From JBFXAN01 sp050184225 (GTDB lineage: Bacteria > Chloroflexota > Dehalococcoidia > CAUJGQ01), in assembly GCA_050184225.1 (NCBI GenBank), contig JBFXAN010000187.1, positions 1 through 12,336 on the forward strand: 12,336 nucleotides of DNA, read 5' to 3'. Made by a program: the position numbers and the translations under genes. Below are positions 1 through 6,090 of this stretch, one piece after another. The stretch's first letter is position 1. Each line of letters begins with the position of its first letter. The notes beneath the pieces were generated by a model. The model did no database searches. It worked only from the letters and a program-made list of their open reading frames with translations, and was not told the DNA's origin.

Positions 1-249
1 GGTGCTCTCGATCATCGCCTGCCAGCGCTCCGGCTCCATCTCCAGGTAGAAGTCGAGGTCACGCAGCTCATCGAAGCTGATCTCGCGGATGTCGCTGATA
101 TCAAACACGTCGAAGGTCAGCCGGAACATCCGGTCGCCGACCTTGACCCCGACCAGCGCATCAACTCGTCCGTACTTGCGGTATCGGTCATCTTTCATCG
201 CCAGGTCGGCCACGGCTTGCAGCCATTCGGTCGAGGGAAATACCGGCAT
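1..249 (-). CDS. SCP2-like (sterol carrier protein 2 family) protein, N-terminal part only
   Basis: The reading frame starts at ATG 249-247 and runs off the left edge after 83 codons. The N-terminus MPVFPSTEWLQ and the later segment LEMEPERWQAMIES resemble bacterial SCP2-like domains, small hydrophobic-pocket proteins that bind lipids or other apolar ligands. A very strong Shine-Dalgarno sequence, GAGGAGGAG (plus-strand 256-264), lies six bases before the ATG and fixes the start. The gene is 54 bp downstream of the FmdB-type gene on the same strand, so it is probably the last visible member of the diiron-protein operon. A ligand-delivery role for the oxygenase is inference. The C-terminal part is missing, so the family call rests on the N-terminal pattern alone. 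Confidence 0.7.
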   Translation of the reverse strand, partial: MPVFPSTEWLQAVADLAMKDDRYRKYGRVDALVGVKVGDRMFRLTFDVFDISDIREISFDELRDLDFYLEMEPERWQAMIEST

Positions 250-303
250 ATATCGCTCCTCCTCGTCCATCCCCACCCGTGCCGGGTAGCGATCGTGGTG
301 CGG

Positions 304-642
304 TCAACTCGATGGCGACCCACTACTCGGATCGATGTTCCAATCCTTGATCGGCTCACCCGGATCGCGGGCGGCATCGAACGATGTCATCTTGCGGAGA
401 TGGCGCATCGGCTCCGCCTCCGGCGTGTTCGCGATCGCCTGATCGACCTTCTTGTAGTAAGTGGGGTCGAGTTGTTCGAGCTTGTCCAATTCGGACCGAT
501 AGATGGCGAAGGGTGTGAACACCCGCTGCACCTGCGTCGACCCGCATGACTCACAGGCGATCTCGCGCTCGACGTTCAAGCGCCGGAGAAAGACCTCCGT
601 GCGCACGTCGCATCGGTCGCATTGATACACGTAAATCGGCAT
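304..642 (-). CDS. FmdB-family zinc-ribbon protein
   Basis: This 112-residue protein begins MPIYVYQCDRCD and has a CxxC pair at C8/C11 and a second at C30/C33, the paired-knuckle zinc ribbon of the FmdB regulatory-protein family. The motif sits right at the N-terminus, which supports the start at 642 rather than the longer open frame reaching 825. The C-terminal part (about residues 45-112) is charged, contains the segment LDPTYYKKVDQAI and ends in a Ser/Pro/Gly-rich tail. The start codon is 16 bp after the stop of the inactive diiron paralogue, and the GGAAGGA at the end of that gene may serve as a distant ribosome binding site. FmdB proteins have no firmly established biochemical role. Here it could be an assembly factor or small accessory subunit of the diiron pair, but that is inferred from position. 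Confidence 0.85.
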   Translation of the reverse strand: MPIYVYQCDRCDVRTEVFLRRLNVEREIACESCGSTQVQRVFTPFAIYRSELDKLEQLDPTYYKKVDQAIANTPEAEPMRHLRKMTSFDAARDPGEPIKDWNIDPSSGSPSS

Positions 643-658
643 GGTACGGGTGACTCGC

Positions 659-1726
659 CTATCCTTCCAAGATGGCGGCGAAGTTGGGCGACAGGTTACT
701 TCGCCGGTCGACGCCGACCCAGAGCAGGTGTTTGAGATAGTCCTGCACATAGTCACGGCGCAACCGCGCCACCACCGCCATCCCCTCATCCATGCCGCGC
801 ACGCCGCCGCCGAAGACGCAGGCAAGCGCCTCCCAGAGCACCGGGTCCTTCTCGTCGCGACCCGCGACTAACTCCGCCTGTGCCAGACCCAGGTTGAAGT
901 TCGCGGCCGTGCCCGGCACCTTGTTCACCGCGTACTTCAGGTGCTGCATCGCGTAGGCGATGTGGCGCGACTTATCCTGCAGCGCCCGGCGCCCGATCAG
1001 CAACTCGACCCGTGTCGGTGCGTAGGCCGCGAGGTAGCGATAAATCATCCGCGTGAACAGACCGCGCAGCAGGTGCAGCAGCATCGAGGTTTCCGTCCAA
1101 CCGGCACGGCTCTCCAGCAACATGCGGTTGACCGCGCCGGGACTTTCCAAGCCCAACCCACCGCCGTTGACCAGCGCCCGCTTGCGGAACACCTCGAACG
1201 CCCGGCCCGAGTCGAAGTTCTCGGTCGCCAGGAACAGCTTTACCTCGTGATAGCCGTAGGACATCAGCTGCAGCCAGCTCGAGATCACCTCGATCTCGAT
1301 CGATGCCTGCTGGCTGAGCTCGGTCGCCACCTGGGCGATCGCGATCTCGACGTCGTCCGGCAGGTGACGGCACTCATCCCAGGGGATACTGTCCGCCGAC
1401 GACCAGCGTCGTGAGATCGCCTCTTCATAGAGTTGGGCCGCGTTGTCGGCCCAGAAGTCCGATTTGTTCCGCAGATAGTACCCACCGATCGGCGCGCCGC
1501 GTGCGCCCGGCGGCGTGAACGCACCCCGCGGCATCCGCGACCGATCCTCCCAGTAATCCGGGATCTCGCCGTAGGCGCCGATGTTGAGCGACTCCAGCGT
1601 CAGCCCGCCCTGGGGATGCACCCGCGCGCGGGTACCCCACTGGATCGTCATCGTCTTCCAGCTCATGTCGGGTGGTGGTGGGGCCGGCGGCGCGTCGGCA
1701 GACGTGTCGGTACGCTCCTGGACCAT
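659..1726 (-). CDS. Ferritin-like/R2-type diiron paralogue that has lost its metal ligands
   Basis: This 355-residue protein has a Pro-rich N-terminal stretch (residues 12-19) followed by a domain that aligns with the 1879-2985 product. Residue numbering is identical from LYEEA (99) to VFRKRALVNGGG (179-190). The fold is therefore the same ferritin-like helical bundle, but the iron site is gone: E141 of the partner is A141, the DEARH motif at 172-176 reads DSGRA, E224 corresponds to G222, and DESRH reads DKSRH at 251-255. Only the last His is kept. The start at 1726 is chosen because GGAGAGAG precedes it at normal spacing; an in-frame ATG at 1825 lies inside a stem-loop and has no such site. 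The gene lies 152 bp after the active paralogue. It is probably a structural or docking subunit, like the iron-free beta subunit of multicomponent monooxygenases; that role is inference. Confidence 0.85.
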   Translation of the reverse strand: MVQERTDTSADAPPAPPPPDMSWKTMTIQWGTRARVHPQGGLTLESLNIGAYGEIPDYWEDRSRMPRGAFTPPGARGAPIGGYYLRNKSDFWADNAAQLYEEAISRRWSSADSIPWDECRHLPDDVEIAIAQVATELSQQASIEIEVISSWLQLMSYGYHEVKLFLATENFDSGRAFEVFRKRALVNGGGLGLESPGAVNRMLLESRAGWTETSMLLHLLRGLFTRMIYRYLAAYAPTRVELLIGRRALQDKSRHIAYAMQHLKYAVNKVPGTAANFNLGLAQAELVAGRDEKDPVLWEALACVFGGGVRGMDEGMAVVARLRRDYVQDYLKHLLWVGVDRRSNLSPNFAAILEG

Positions 1727-1769
1727 TGACTCTCTCCGCTCAGTCGTTTGGAGGTGGGTGGGAAGGCCA

Positions 1770-1823
1770 GCCAATAGTGTCAGTCGTGAAGCCCCCTCCA
1801 ACCCCACGACTGACACCATTGGC
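1770..1823 (-). repeat. 19-bp inverted repeat (stem-loop) between the two diiron genes
   Basis: The left arm is 1770-1788 (core GTGTCAGTCGTG) and the right arm 1805-1823 (core CACGACTGACAC), separated by 16 bases. Eighteen of 19 positions pair, and the mismatch becomes a G-U wobble in the minus-strand transcript. The loop is G-rich in that transcript. No U-tract follows, so it is not a classic intrinsic terminator. It lies 56 bases after the stop of the active diiron gene and 44 bases before the start of the inactive one. Possible roles are a processing or stability element that sets the ratio of the two subunits, a weak terminator, a protein-binding operator, or a copy of a dispersed palindromic element. 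Confidence 0.8.
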
Positions 1824-1878
1824 ACGTGTCGCTTGGGCGACGCGGTTGCCGCGGGCGCAGGTCAAACCTGGCCCAGTC

Positions 1879-2985
1879 CTAGTGAACCTTGAGGTACGCC
1901 TCAAGCATCGAGTTGGCGCGGCCGTTCTCGAAGCGCTCGCCGAAGCCCGCCACCCGCACGCGCTGCACGTATTCCTTCACCTGCCGCTGGCGCACCGCCA
2001 GCAGCGTCTTGTAGCCTTCGTCGATCTTGTCCTCACCGCCGCCGAGCAACACCGCCAGCGCCGCGTTGCTGGATAGCCCGCGCGATGCCGGATTCTGGCC
2101 GGAGGCGCCGGTGACAAGCGCGTTCTCCGCTTCATCCAGATACGCCTGGATCTCCTCGCGCCGGTCGGTTTCGATATTACCGAGGTACTGGAGGTGCATC
2201 ACACCGAAGGCGACGTGACGGGATTCGTCCTGGGCGCAGAGGCGATAGATGTGCTTCTCCGCGTCGTTGTAGGCCATCAACTCGCCCATGCGGAACAGCG
2301 TCAGCACCGAGCCCTCGCCGCTGATGTGCAGCCGCGCCGACATCTCCGTGAAGTCGCGGGCGGAATCGATGTTGCCGCCGACGACGCCCTGGATGTTGCC
2401 GACGCGCCGCATCAGGCCGCCGCCGTTGACCAGTGCCCGCTTGCGGAAGACATCGAGATGCCGCGCCTCGTCCATCACCTGAGAGATCAGGTACATGCGC
2501 GGCTCGTAGTAGTCCGGTGTCACCGAGGCGATCCACTTGCCCGGCACGTCGCCGGCGACAAACTCCACCTCAGTCAAGAATGTGGCCAGCTGGCACTCGG
2601 CCCGCTCGATGTCGTCGGCCAGCGGCTTGATCGACTCCCACGGGATATCCGTGGCGGAGGACCACTGCCGCGCGACCGCCTCCTCGTAGAGCTCGGAGCC
2701 GTTGCGCAGCCAGATGTCGGCCTTGGTCCGCACCGAGTAGTTGCCGACGCGCGGCACCCCCGACCGCGGGACCGAGCCGCGGGTGCGGCCGGTGAGGTTC
2801 TTGCTCTCGTCCGGCACCTCGGCGGCGACGCCCTTGTCGAGCTCGTGGAGCAGCAGCCCGCCCTTCTTCTCGTTCGTCTCCGCCGGCTGACCCCAGACAT
2901 CGCGGCGCTCCAGCCAACGAAGGTCGTAGCCCTTCTCCTGTCCGTACTCCTTGTAGGCGGCAAACGGATCCTGTGCAGCTACCAT
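1879..2985 (-). CDS. Ferritin-like/R2-type diiron-carboxylate protein, probable oxygenase active subunit
   Basis: This 368-residue protein contains two (D/E)EXRH motifs, DEARH at 172-176 and DESRH at 253-257, with further glutamates at E141 (or E139) and E224. The set E141, E173, H176, E224, E254, H257 has the order and about the spacing (30-odd residues) of the four-helix-bundle diiron sites of bacterial multicomponent monooxygenase alpha subunits, acyl-ACP desaturases and R2 proteins. It is shorter than typical BMM alpha subunits (about 500 residues). The start at ATG 2985 has a GGGGGGAA sequence upstream. The first gene of a minus-strand cluster, it is followed by its inactive paralogue, an FmdB protein and an SCP2-like protein. 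It may activate O2 for hydroxylation or desaturation of an unknown substrate; no reductase gene is visible. Alternatives are an oxidase or a radical-generating R2-like protein. Confidence 0.85.
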   Translation of the reverse strand: MVAAQDPFAAYKEYGQEKGYDLRWLERRDVWGQPAETNEKKGGLLLHELDKGVAAEVPDESKNLTGRTRGSVPRSGVPRVGNYSVRTKADIWLRNGSELYEEAVARQWSSATDIPWESIKPLADDIERAECQLATFLTEVEFVAGDVPGKWIASVTPDYYEPRMYLISQVMDEARHLDVFRKRALVNGGGLMRRVGNIQGVVGGNIDSARDFTEMSARLHISGEGSVLTLFRMGELMAYNDAEKHIYRLCAQDESRHVAFGVMHLQYLGNIETDRREEIQAYLDEAENALVTGASGQNPASRGLSSNAALAVLLGGGEDKIDEGYKTLLAVRQRQVKEYVQRVRVAGFGERFENGRANSMLEAYLKVH

Positions 2986-3019
2986 CCGCGTATTCCCCCC
3001 GGCAGGCGAATGTTGGTGC

Positions 3020-3044
3020 GGTGATCGACCCGATGCCGATCACC
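3020..3044 (-). promoter_or_regulatory. Inverted repeat in the leader of the diiron operon (operator or hairpin)
   Basis: GGTGATCG (3020-3027) and CGATCACC (3037-3044) are perfect 8-bp complements separated by nine bases. The element lies 35 bases before the start of the active diiron gene, between it and the upstream TetR gene. Its size suits a TetR-type operator, and in RNA it would form a short hairpin next to a strong AAGGAGG sequence on the minus strand. Which of these it does cannot be decided from the sequence. Confidence 0.4.
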
Positions 3045-3139
3045 CTCCTTAGCAGGTGCTCAGTAGTCTGCCACCCTGGGATTGATACTTCAAGGCGATC
3101 CGAACGCCCGTTAGGTCATTGATATGATTTCGTTACGCA

Positions 3140-3757
3140 TCAGCCCCGCGAGAGCAGGCCCTCGTAGTAGTACTCCATCACCTGCGCGATCGCCGCCTCT
3201 CGCCGGACGAAGCCCGGCTTGCGGGCCTCGGAACGAATAAACGCCTGCAGGATGCCGGTGATCGCCATCGCGCAGGTCGACACGTCAAGCGGCCGGAAGG
3301 CCCCTTGTGCCACCCCGGCGGCGAGCATGTTTTCGAGCGGCTCAGTCACCGCCCGATAGTGGATCCGTCGAATCTTCTCTGCCACCTCATAGGGGACGCC
3401 CTGCAGTTCGATCAGCGTCACCGTCAATCCCGGCTCGTAATCGAGGAAGTAGGCCAGATAGGTCGTGACGAAGTTGTCCAGCCGTTCGCGGACATCGGCG
3501 ACCTCGGCCGTCGCATTCGTCAGGCCAACGCTCAGCTTCTCCAACTGGTCGCGCACGGCGGCGAGGTAGAGGTCCGCCTTTGTCTTGAAGTGATAGAAGA
3601 GCAGCGGGTCGGTCACACCGGCCAGCTCGGCGATGTCGCGGGTCGACGCCCCGTGATAGCCGCCCTTTGCAAAGGCCTCGATCGCCGCCTGGAGGATGCG
3701 ATCCCGCCGGCTGGCGACGGCGACGGCGCCGTTCTTCGTCACTGTGCTACGTCCCAT
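3140..3757 (-). CDS. TetR/AcrR-family transcriptional regulator
   Basis: This 205-residue protein has the TetR DNA-binding domain near the N-terminus: RRDRILQAAIEAFAKGGY, then the helix-turn-helix TRDIAELAGVTDPLLFYHFKTKADLY (about residues 39-64). The remaining helical part would form the ligand-binding and dimerisation domain. The start is uncertain: ATG 3757 gives MGRST and ATG 3772 gives five more residues, and neither has a well-spaced Shine-Dalgarno sequence. The open frame extends much further upstream, antisense to the MFS gene, and that part is not credible protein. The gene is divergent from the MFS exporter across about 100 bp containing palindromes, and it precedes the diiron genes on the same strand. 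It therefore may repress the exporter, itself and possibly the diiron operon in response to a small hydrophobic ligand; the target assignment is inference. Confidence 0.9.
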   Translation of the reverse strand: MGRSTVTKNGAVAVASRRDRILQAAIEAFAKGGYHGASTRDIAELAGVTDPLLFYHFKTKADLYLAAVRDQLEKLSVGLTNATAEVADVRERLDNFVTTYLAYFLDYEPGLTVTLIELQGVPYEVAEKIRRIHYRAVTEPLENMLAAGVAQGAFRPLDVSTCAMAITGILQAFIRSEARKPGFVRREAAIAQVMEYYYEGLLSRG

Positions 3758-3779
3758 TCCTTCACCGTCCATTTGAGGA

Positions 3780-3818
3780 ACCGTAGTCACGGTACCACCA
3801 CGTGTCAACGTTTTCACG
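3780..3818. promoter_or_regulatory. Candidate operator region between divergent TetR and MFS genes
   Basis: Two dyads lie between the divergent starts. ACCGT (3780-3784) pairs with ACGGT (3789-3793) around four bases. The 18-base stretch at 3801-3818 is an imperfect palindrome, with CGTG/CACG ends around a perfect AACGTT centre (14 of 18 positions symmetric). TetR-family operators usually sit in this position. No convincing -35/-10 pair was identified. Confidence 0.35.
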
Positions 3819-3859
3819 CGCGCAATGCGACAGCGGGAGGCCGCGCGTATCATCCCAGC

Positions 3860-5047
3860 ATGGCAACCTCGGCAACCCCGGTATCGACAGCAGCACGAGA
3901 GCCACTCTGGACACGCAACTACGTACTCACGTTGCTCTCGATGCACGCCTACTTCCTCGCCTGGGCGATGATGTTCAGCACACTCCCCCTCTATCTGGAG
4001 GACGCGAAGAAGTGGCAGATCGGCTGGGTGGTCGGCGGCGCCTTCGGCCTCGCCTCGATCAGCGTGCGCATCTTCACCGGCCGGGTCGCCGATCGCTCCG
4101 GCCGCCGGCCGAGCATGGTCCTCGGCGCCGCGGTCACCGCCGTCGCTACCGCCGCCCTCATCCTCACAGATAGCCCGCTGCTGCTCACGCCGATCAGAGT
4201 GATCTACGCGGTCGCCGCCTGCTTCTATACAACGTCCGCCATGGCGATGCTTGCCGACGTGCTGCCCCTCAGCCGGCGTGGTGAAGGGATGGGCTGGTAC
4301 GGCGTGTTCTATACTGCGTCCAACGTCTACGGTCCCTGGCTGGGCCTCGCCGTGGCCGACGCCTTCGGCGTGCCGGTTTCCTTCCTCAGCGTCGCCGCCG
4401 TCCTGCTCGTTTGCGCCGCCGTCTCGGCGCTGATCGTCGAGAACCGCCGGCCCTATGCACCACCGCCGGACACCCCGCTGCTCAACCGCTCCGCCCTCCT
4501 GCCCACCGGCGCTTTCATGCCGCTTGCGATCGCCTTCAGCACCCTGCCCGCGTTCCTCGTGCTCTACGCCCGCCAGCGCGACCTCGGCAACGCCGGCCTG
4601 TTTTTCTTCCTCAACGGCCTGGCGCTGGTCGCGGGCCGCTGGTTCGCGGGCGCCTTCGCCGACCGCTTCGGCCGGACGGCGGTGATCCTGCCCGGGTTCG
4701 TCCTCAGCGCCGCCGGCATGGCGATGCTTGCCCTCGCCCCCGGCCCTGCTATGCTCTATGCCGCCGCCGTCATCTTCGGCTTTGGCTTCGCCTTTGGCCA
4801 CACCGGTCTCACGATCCTCACGGTCGACCGCGCCGCACCCGCCGAACGCGGCGCCGCCATGGCAACCTTCGTCCTCGCCTGGGACATCGGCACGATCGGC
4901 GCCTTCCTGCTCAGCTTCCTCGCCGACGCCCTCAACCTCCGCGCCCTCTTCCTCGCAGCCAGCATCCTACCCTTGGTGGCGATGATCGGGTTCTTGAAAC
5001 ACAAAGGGACAAAGGAAGCAAAGGGCGCAAAGACGTGGAGAGAATAG
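3860..5047 (+). CDS. Major facilitator superfamily transporter (drug-exporter type)
   Basis: This 395-residue, strongly hydrophobic protein has about 12 predicted membrane segments. MFS motif A occurs in the cytoplasmic loop of the first half (GRVADRSGRRPS, residues 74-85), and a matching copy occurs in the second half (GAFADRFGRTAV, 264-275), as expected for two six-helix repeats. It would move a small solute across the cytoplasmic membrane, and the divergent TetR gene suggests an efflux role; the substrate is unknown. The start ATG 3860 is the first in-frame start before the first helix; no well-placed Shine-Dalgarno is seen (GGGAGG is 19 bases away). The last 17 residues, from L379 on, are Lys-rich and come from the left inverted repeat of the GxxExxY cassette. 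The native C-terminus was therefore probably altered by insertion. The stop overlaps the next ORF. Confidence 0.9.
   Translation: MATSATPVSTAAREPLWTRNYVLTLLSMHAYFLAWAMMFSTLPLYLEDAKKWQIGWVVGGAFGLASISVRIFTGRVADRSGRRPSMVLGAAVTAVATAALILTDSPLLLTPIRVIYAVAACFYTTSAMAMLADVLPLSRRGEGMGWYGVFYTASNVYGPWLGLAVADAFGVPVSFLSVAAVLLVCAAVSALIVENRRPYAPPPDTPLLNRSALLPTGAFMPLAIAFSTLPAFLVLYARQRDLGNAGLFFFLNGLALVAGRWFAGAFADRFGRTAVILPGFVLSAAGMAMLALAPGPAMLYAAAVIFGFGFAFGHTGLTILTVDRAAPAERGAAMATFVLAWDIGTIGAFLLSFLADALNLRALFLAASILPLVAMIGFLKHKGTKEAKGAKTWRE
4994..5032 (+). repeat. Left inverted-repeat arm of the GxxExxY cassette
   Basis: This arm begins TTGAAACACAAAGGGAC and contains four CAAAG cores at 5002, 5010, 5019 and 5028, spaced 8, 9 and 9 bases, so it is itself a degenerate tandem repeat. 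Complementary to 5429-5467 with three mismatches. It encodes MFS residues 379-391. Confidence 0.9.
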
Positions 5048-5421
5048 GGCCAAGCACGAGGGCGAACGAGTTAAGTCATCGGGTGATCGGGGCGGCGATA
5101 GCTGTTCATCGAGCGATGGGGCCAGGTTTTTTGGAGTCCGTCTATGAGCAGGCACTCTGTCTAGAGTTGCACGACCGGGGCATCCCTTTCGAGCAACAGG
5201 CGCTGGTCACGGTTTCATACAAGGGACGGCCCGTAGGACAGGCACGGCTGGTACTGGTAGACAAGGAATTGATCGTGGAACTCAAGGCAACTGACGCACT
5301 ACTTCCCATACATCACTCTCAGGTTGTGTCCTACCTGCGCGCTACCGGACTTCAACTTGGCCTTCTCATCAACTTCAACGTATTGATCCTCAAATCCGGC
5401 ATCAAGAGAATCGTGGCTTAA
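5035..5421 (+). CDS. GxxExxY-family protein (PD-(D/E)xK-like fold)
   Basis: This 128-residue protein carries the family signature GFLESVY (residues 31-37) after an N-terminal NELSHRVIGAAIAVHRAMGPG. It also has the conserved IVELKATDALLPIHHSQV core (about 80-97) and the terminal block LGLLINFNVLILKSGIKRIV. Members are small, of unknown function, and thought to have a restriction-endonuclease-like fold. The ELK (82-84) would carry two active-site residues. The acidic residue usually seen a few positions earlier, in an ID-type segment, appears to be leucine here (ARLVLV, 70-75), so activity is doubtful; this comparison uses remembered family sequences. GTG 5035 is the best start, with AAGGG upstream; it overlaps the MFS 3' end by 13 bp. 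GC content is clearly lower than the neighbours. The gene fills the space between two inverted repeats. Confidence 0.85.
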   Translation: MERIGPSTRANELSHRVIGAAIAVHRAMGPGFLESVYEQALCLELHDRGIPFEQQALVTVSYKGRPVGQARLVLVDKELIVELKATDALLPIHHSQVVSYLRATGLQLGLLINFNVLILKSGIKRIVA

Positions 5422-5428
5422 ACAGAAC

Positions 5429-5467
5429 CTTTGAGTCCTTTGCCTCCTTTGTCCCTTTGTGTTTCAA
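5429..5467 (-). repeat. Right inverted-repeat arm of the GxxExxY cassette
   Basis: Read on the minus strand this arm repeats the left one, starting TTGAAACACAAAGGGAC, with three substitutions at inner positions. Its outermost bases provide the TGA stop codon of the convergent rimI-like gene (5464-5466). Confidence 0.9.
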
Positions 5468-6090
5468 AAGCCGCCAGTTTTCCCCCAACGCTCATGATTC
5501 TGGCGCCGGAGTTCCTCGATTCGGCCGGCGTAGTCGGGTTCCTCGATCGAGGGAGTCGTCATGATCACGGCGTCTTCGTTGTTGTCGGTGTAGTAGCGTT
5601 TGCGGATGCCCAGGCGCTGGAATCCATACTTTTCGTACAGCGCCTGCGCCGCCGTGTTCGAAACGCGGCATTCCAGGGTCAGCGCCGGCACACCCTTCTC
5701 GCGGGAGAGGTCGAAGGCCGCCAGCAGCAGCAACTCGCCCACGCCCTTCCGCCGCTCCGAGGCGCGCACCGCTACGGTGACGATGTGCGTCTCGTCCACC
5801 ATGAACCAGATGCCGATGAACCCGACGACGTACTCGTCAGGCGGAGCCGGCGACCGGCCGAAGCGGGTCCGCAGTGCCGACAGCAGCCGTCGCGGGCCAC
5901 GTGGCGGTGCTGCCGGTGCACCCTGGTGAACGACGACGAGGTATCGCGCCAGATTGTTGTTCTGGAGTTCGCGCTTGTAGGCGCTGGACGGCCACGCGGA
6001 CGGAAAGGACTCGGCCTCGATCGCCGCGATCTGCGGCAGGTCCGCCACGGTCATCGGTCGTAGGACGTATGGCGAGAGCGTTGTCGACAT
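5464..6090 (-). CDS. rimI: RimI-like GNAT N-acetyltransferase
   Basis: This 208-residue protein is a GNAT acetyltransferase that would transfer an acetyl group from acetyl-CoA, in RimI to the N-terminal alanine of ribosomal protein S18. The acetyl-CoA loop is VAVRASERRKGVGELLL (107-122, with the R/KxxGxG pattern). LTLECRVSNTAAQALYEKYGFQRLGIRKRYY (137-167) is the RimI-type signature with catalytic-region E140 and the LYEKYGF motif. NEDAVIM follows. It is longer than the 150-odd residues of E. coli RimI because of a Pro/Arg-rich insertion (about 58-85) and a C-terminal tail after residue 180. ATG 6090 is preferred, with GTG 6093 possible. The stop codon lies in the right arm of the neighbouring cassette, so the C-terminus may have been reshaped. 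It is divergent from the LAL regulator. Confidence 0.88.
   Translation of the reverse strand: MSTTLSPYVLRPMTVADLPQIAAIEAESFPSAWPSSAYKRELQNNNLARYLVVVHQGAPAAPPRGPRRLLSALRTRFGRSPAPPDEYVVGFIGIWFMVDETHIVTVAVRASERRKGVGELLLLAAFDLSREKGVPALTLECRVSNTAAQALYEKYGFQRLGIRKRYYTDNNEDAVIMTTPSIEEPDYAGRIEELRRQNHERWGKTGGF

Larger units (their letters stand above)
4994..5467 (+). mobile_element. Compact inverted-repeat-bounded GxxExxY cassette
   Basis: A 474-bp unit made of a 39-bp left arm (4994-5032), an ORF that starts two bases after it (GTG 5035) and ends seven bases before the right arm (TAA 5419-5421), and the right arm (5429-5467). The arms are complementary at 36 of 39 positions, and the outermost 23 are identical. 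The interior is about 55% GC by hand count (5041-5400), against about 75% in nearby MFS sequence (4801-4860). The unit extends the MFS gene in frame and supplies the rimI stop codon. No target-site duplication is obvious. No transposase is encoded, so it would be moved in trans or by an unknown mechanism. Confidence 0.6.

Noticed and set aside
643..825. Longer start for the FmdB-type protein
   Set aside because: It would overlap the diiron paralogue and put 61 unrelated residues before a zinc ribbon that normally sits at the N-terminus.
1727..1825. Upstream ATG for the inactive diiron paralogue
   Set aside because: It begins next to the 19-bp stem-loop and lacks a ribosome binding site, while 1726 has GGAGAGAG.
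2194..3024. 276-residue plus-strand open frame
   Set aside because: It is the complement of the active diiron gene with biased composition, a shadow of high-GC codon use.
3305..3859. Plus-strand extension of the MFS frame to give 580 residues
   Set aside because: This part is antisense to the TetR gene and shows no membrane segments; the transporter starts naturally at 3860.
3773..4801. Long minus-strand open frame continuing upstream of the TetR gene (would give a 553-residue protein)
   Set aside because: It is antisense to the MFS gene, rich in Gly/Glu/His/Arg low-complexity sequence and has no domain. The TetR domain begins only at its end.
4988..5475. Target-site duplication around the GxxExxY cassette
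   Set aside because: The bases next to the two arms (GGGTTC and AAGCCG) show no direct repeat.
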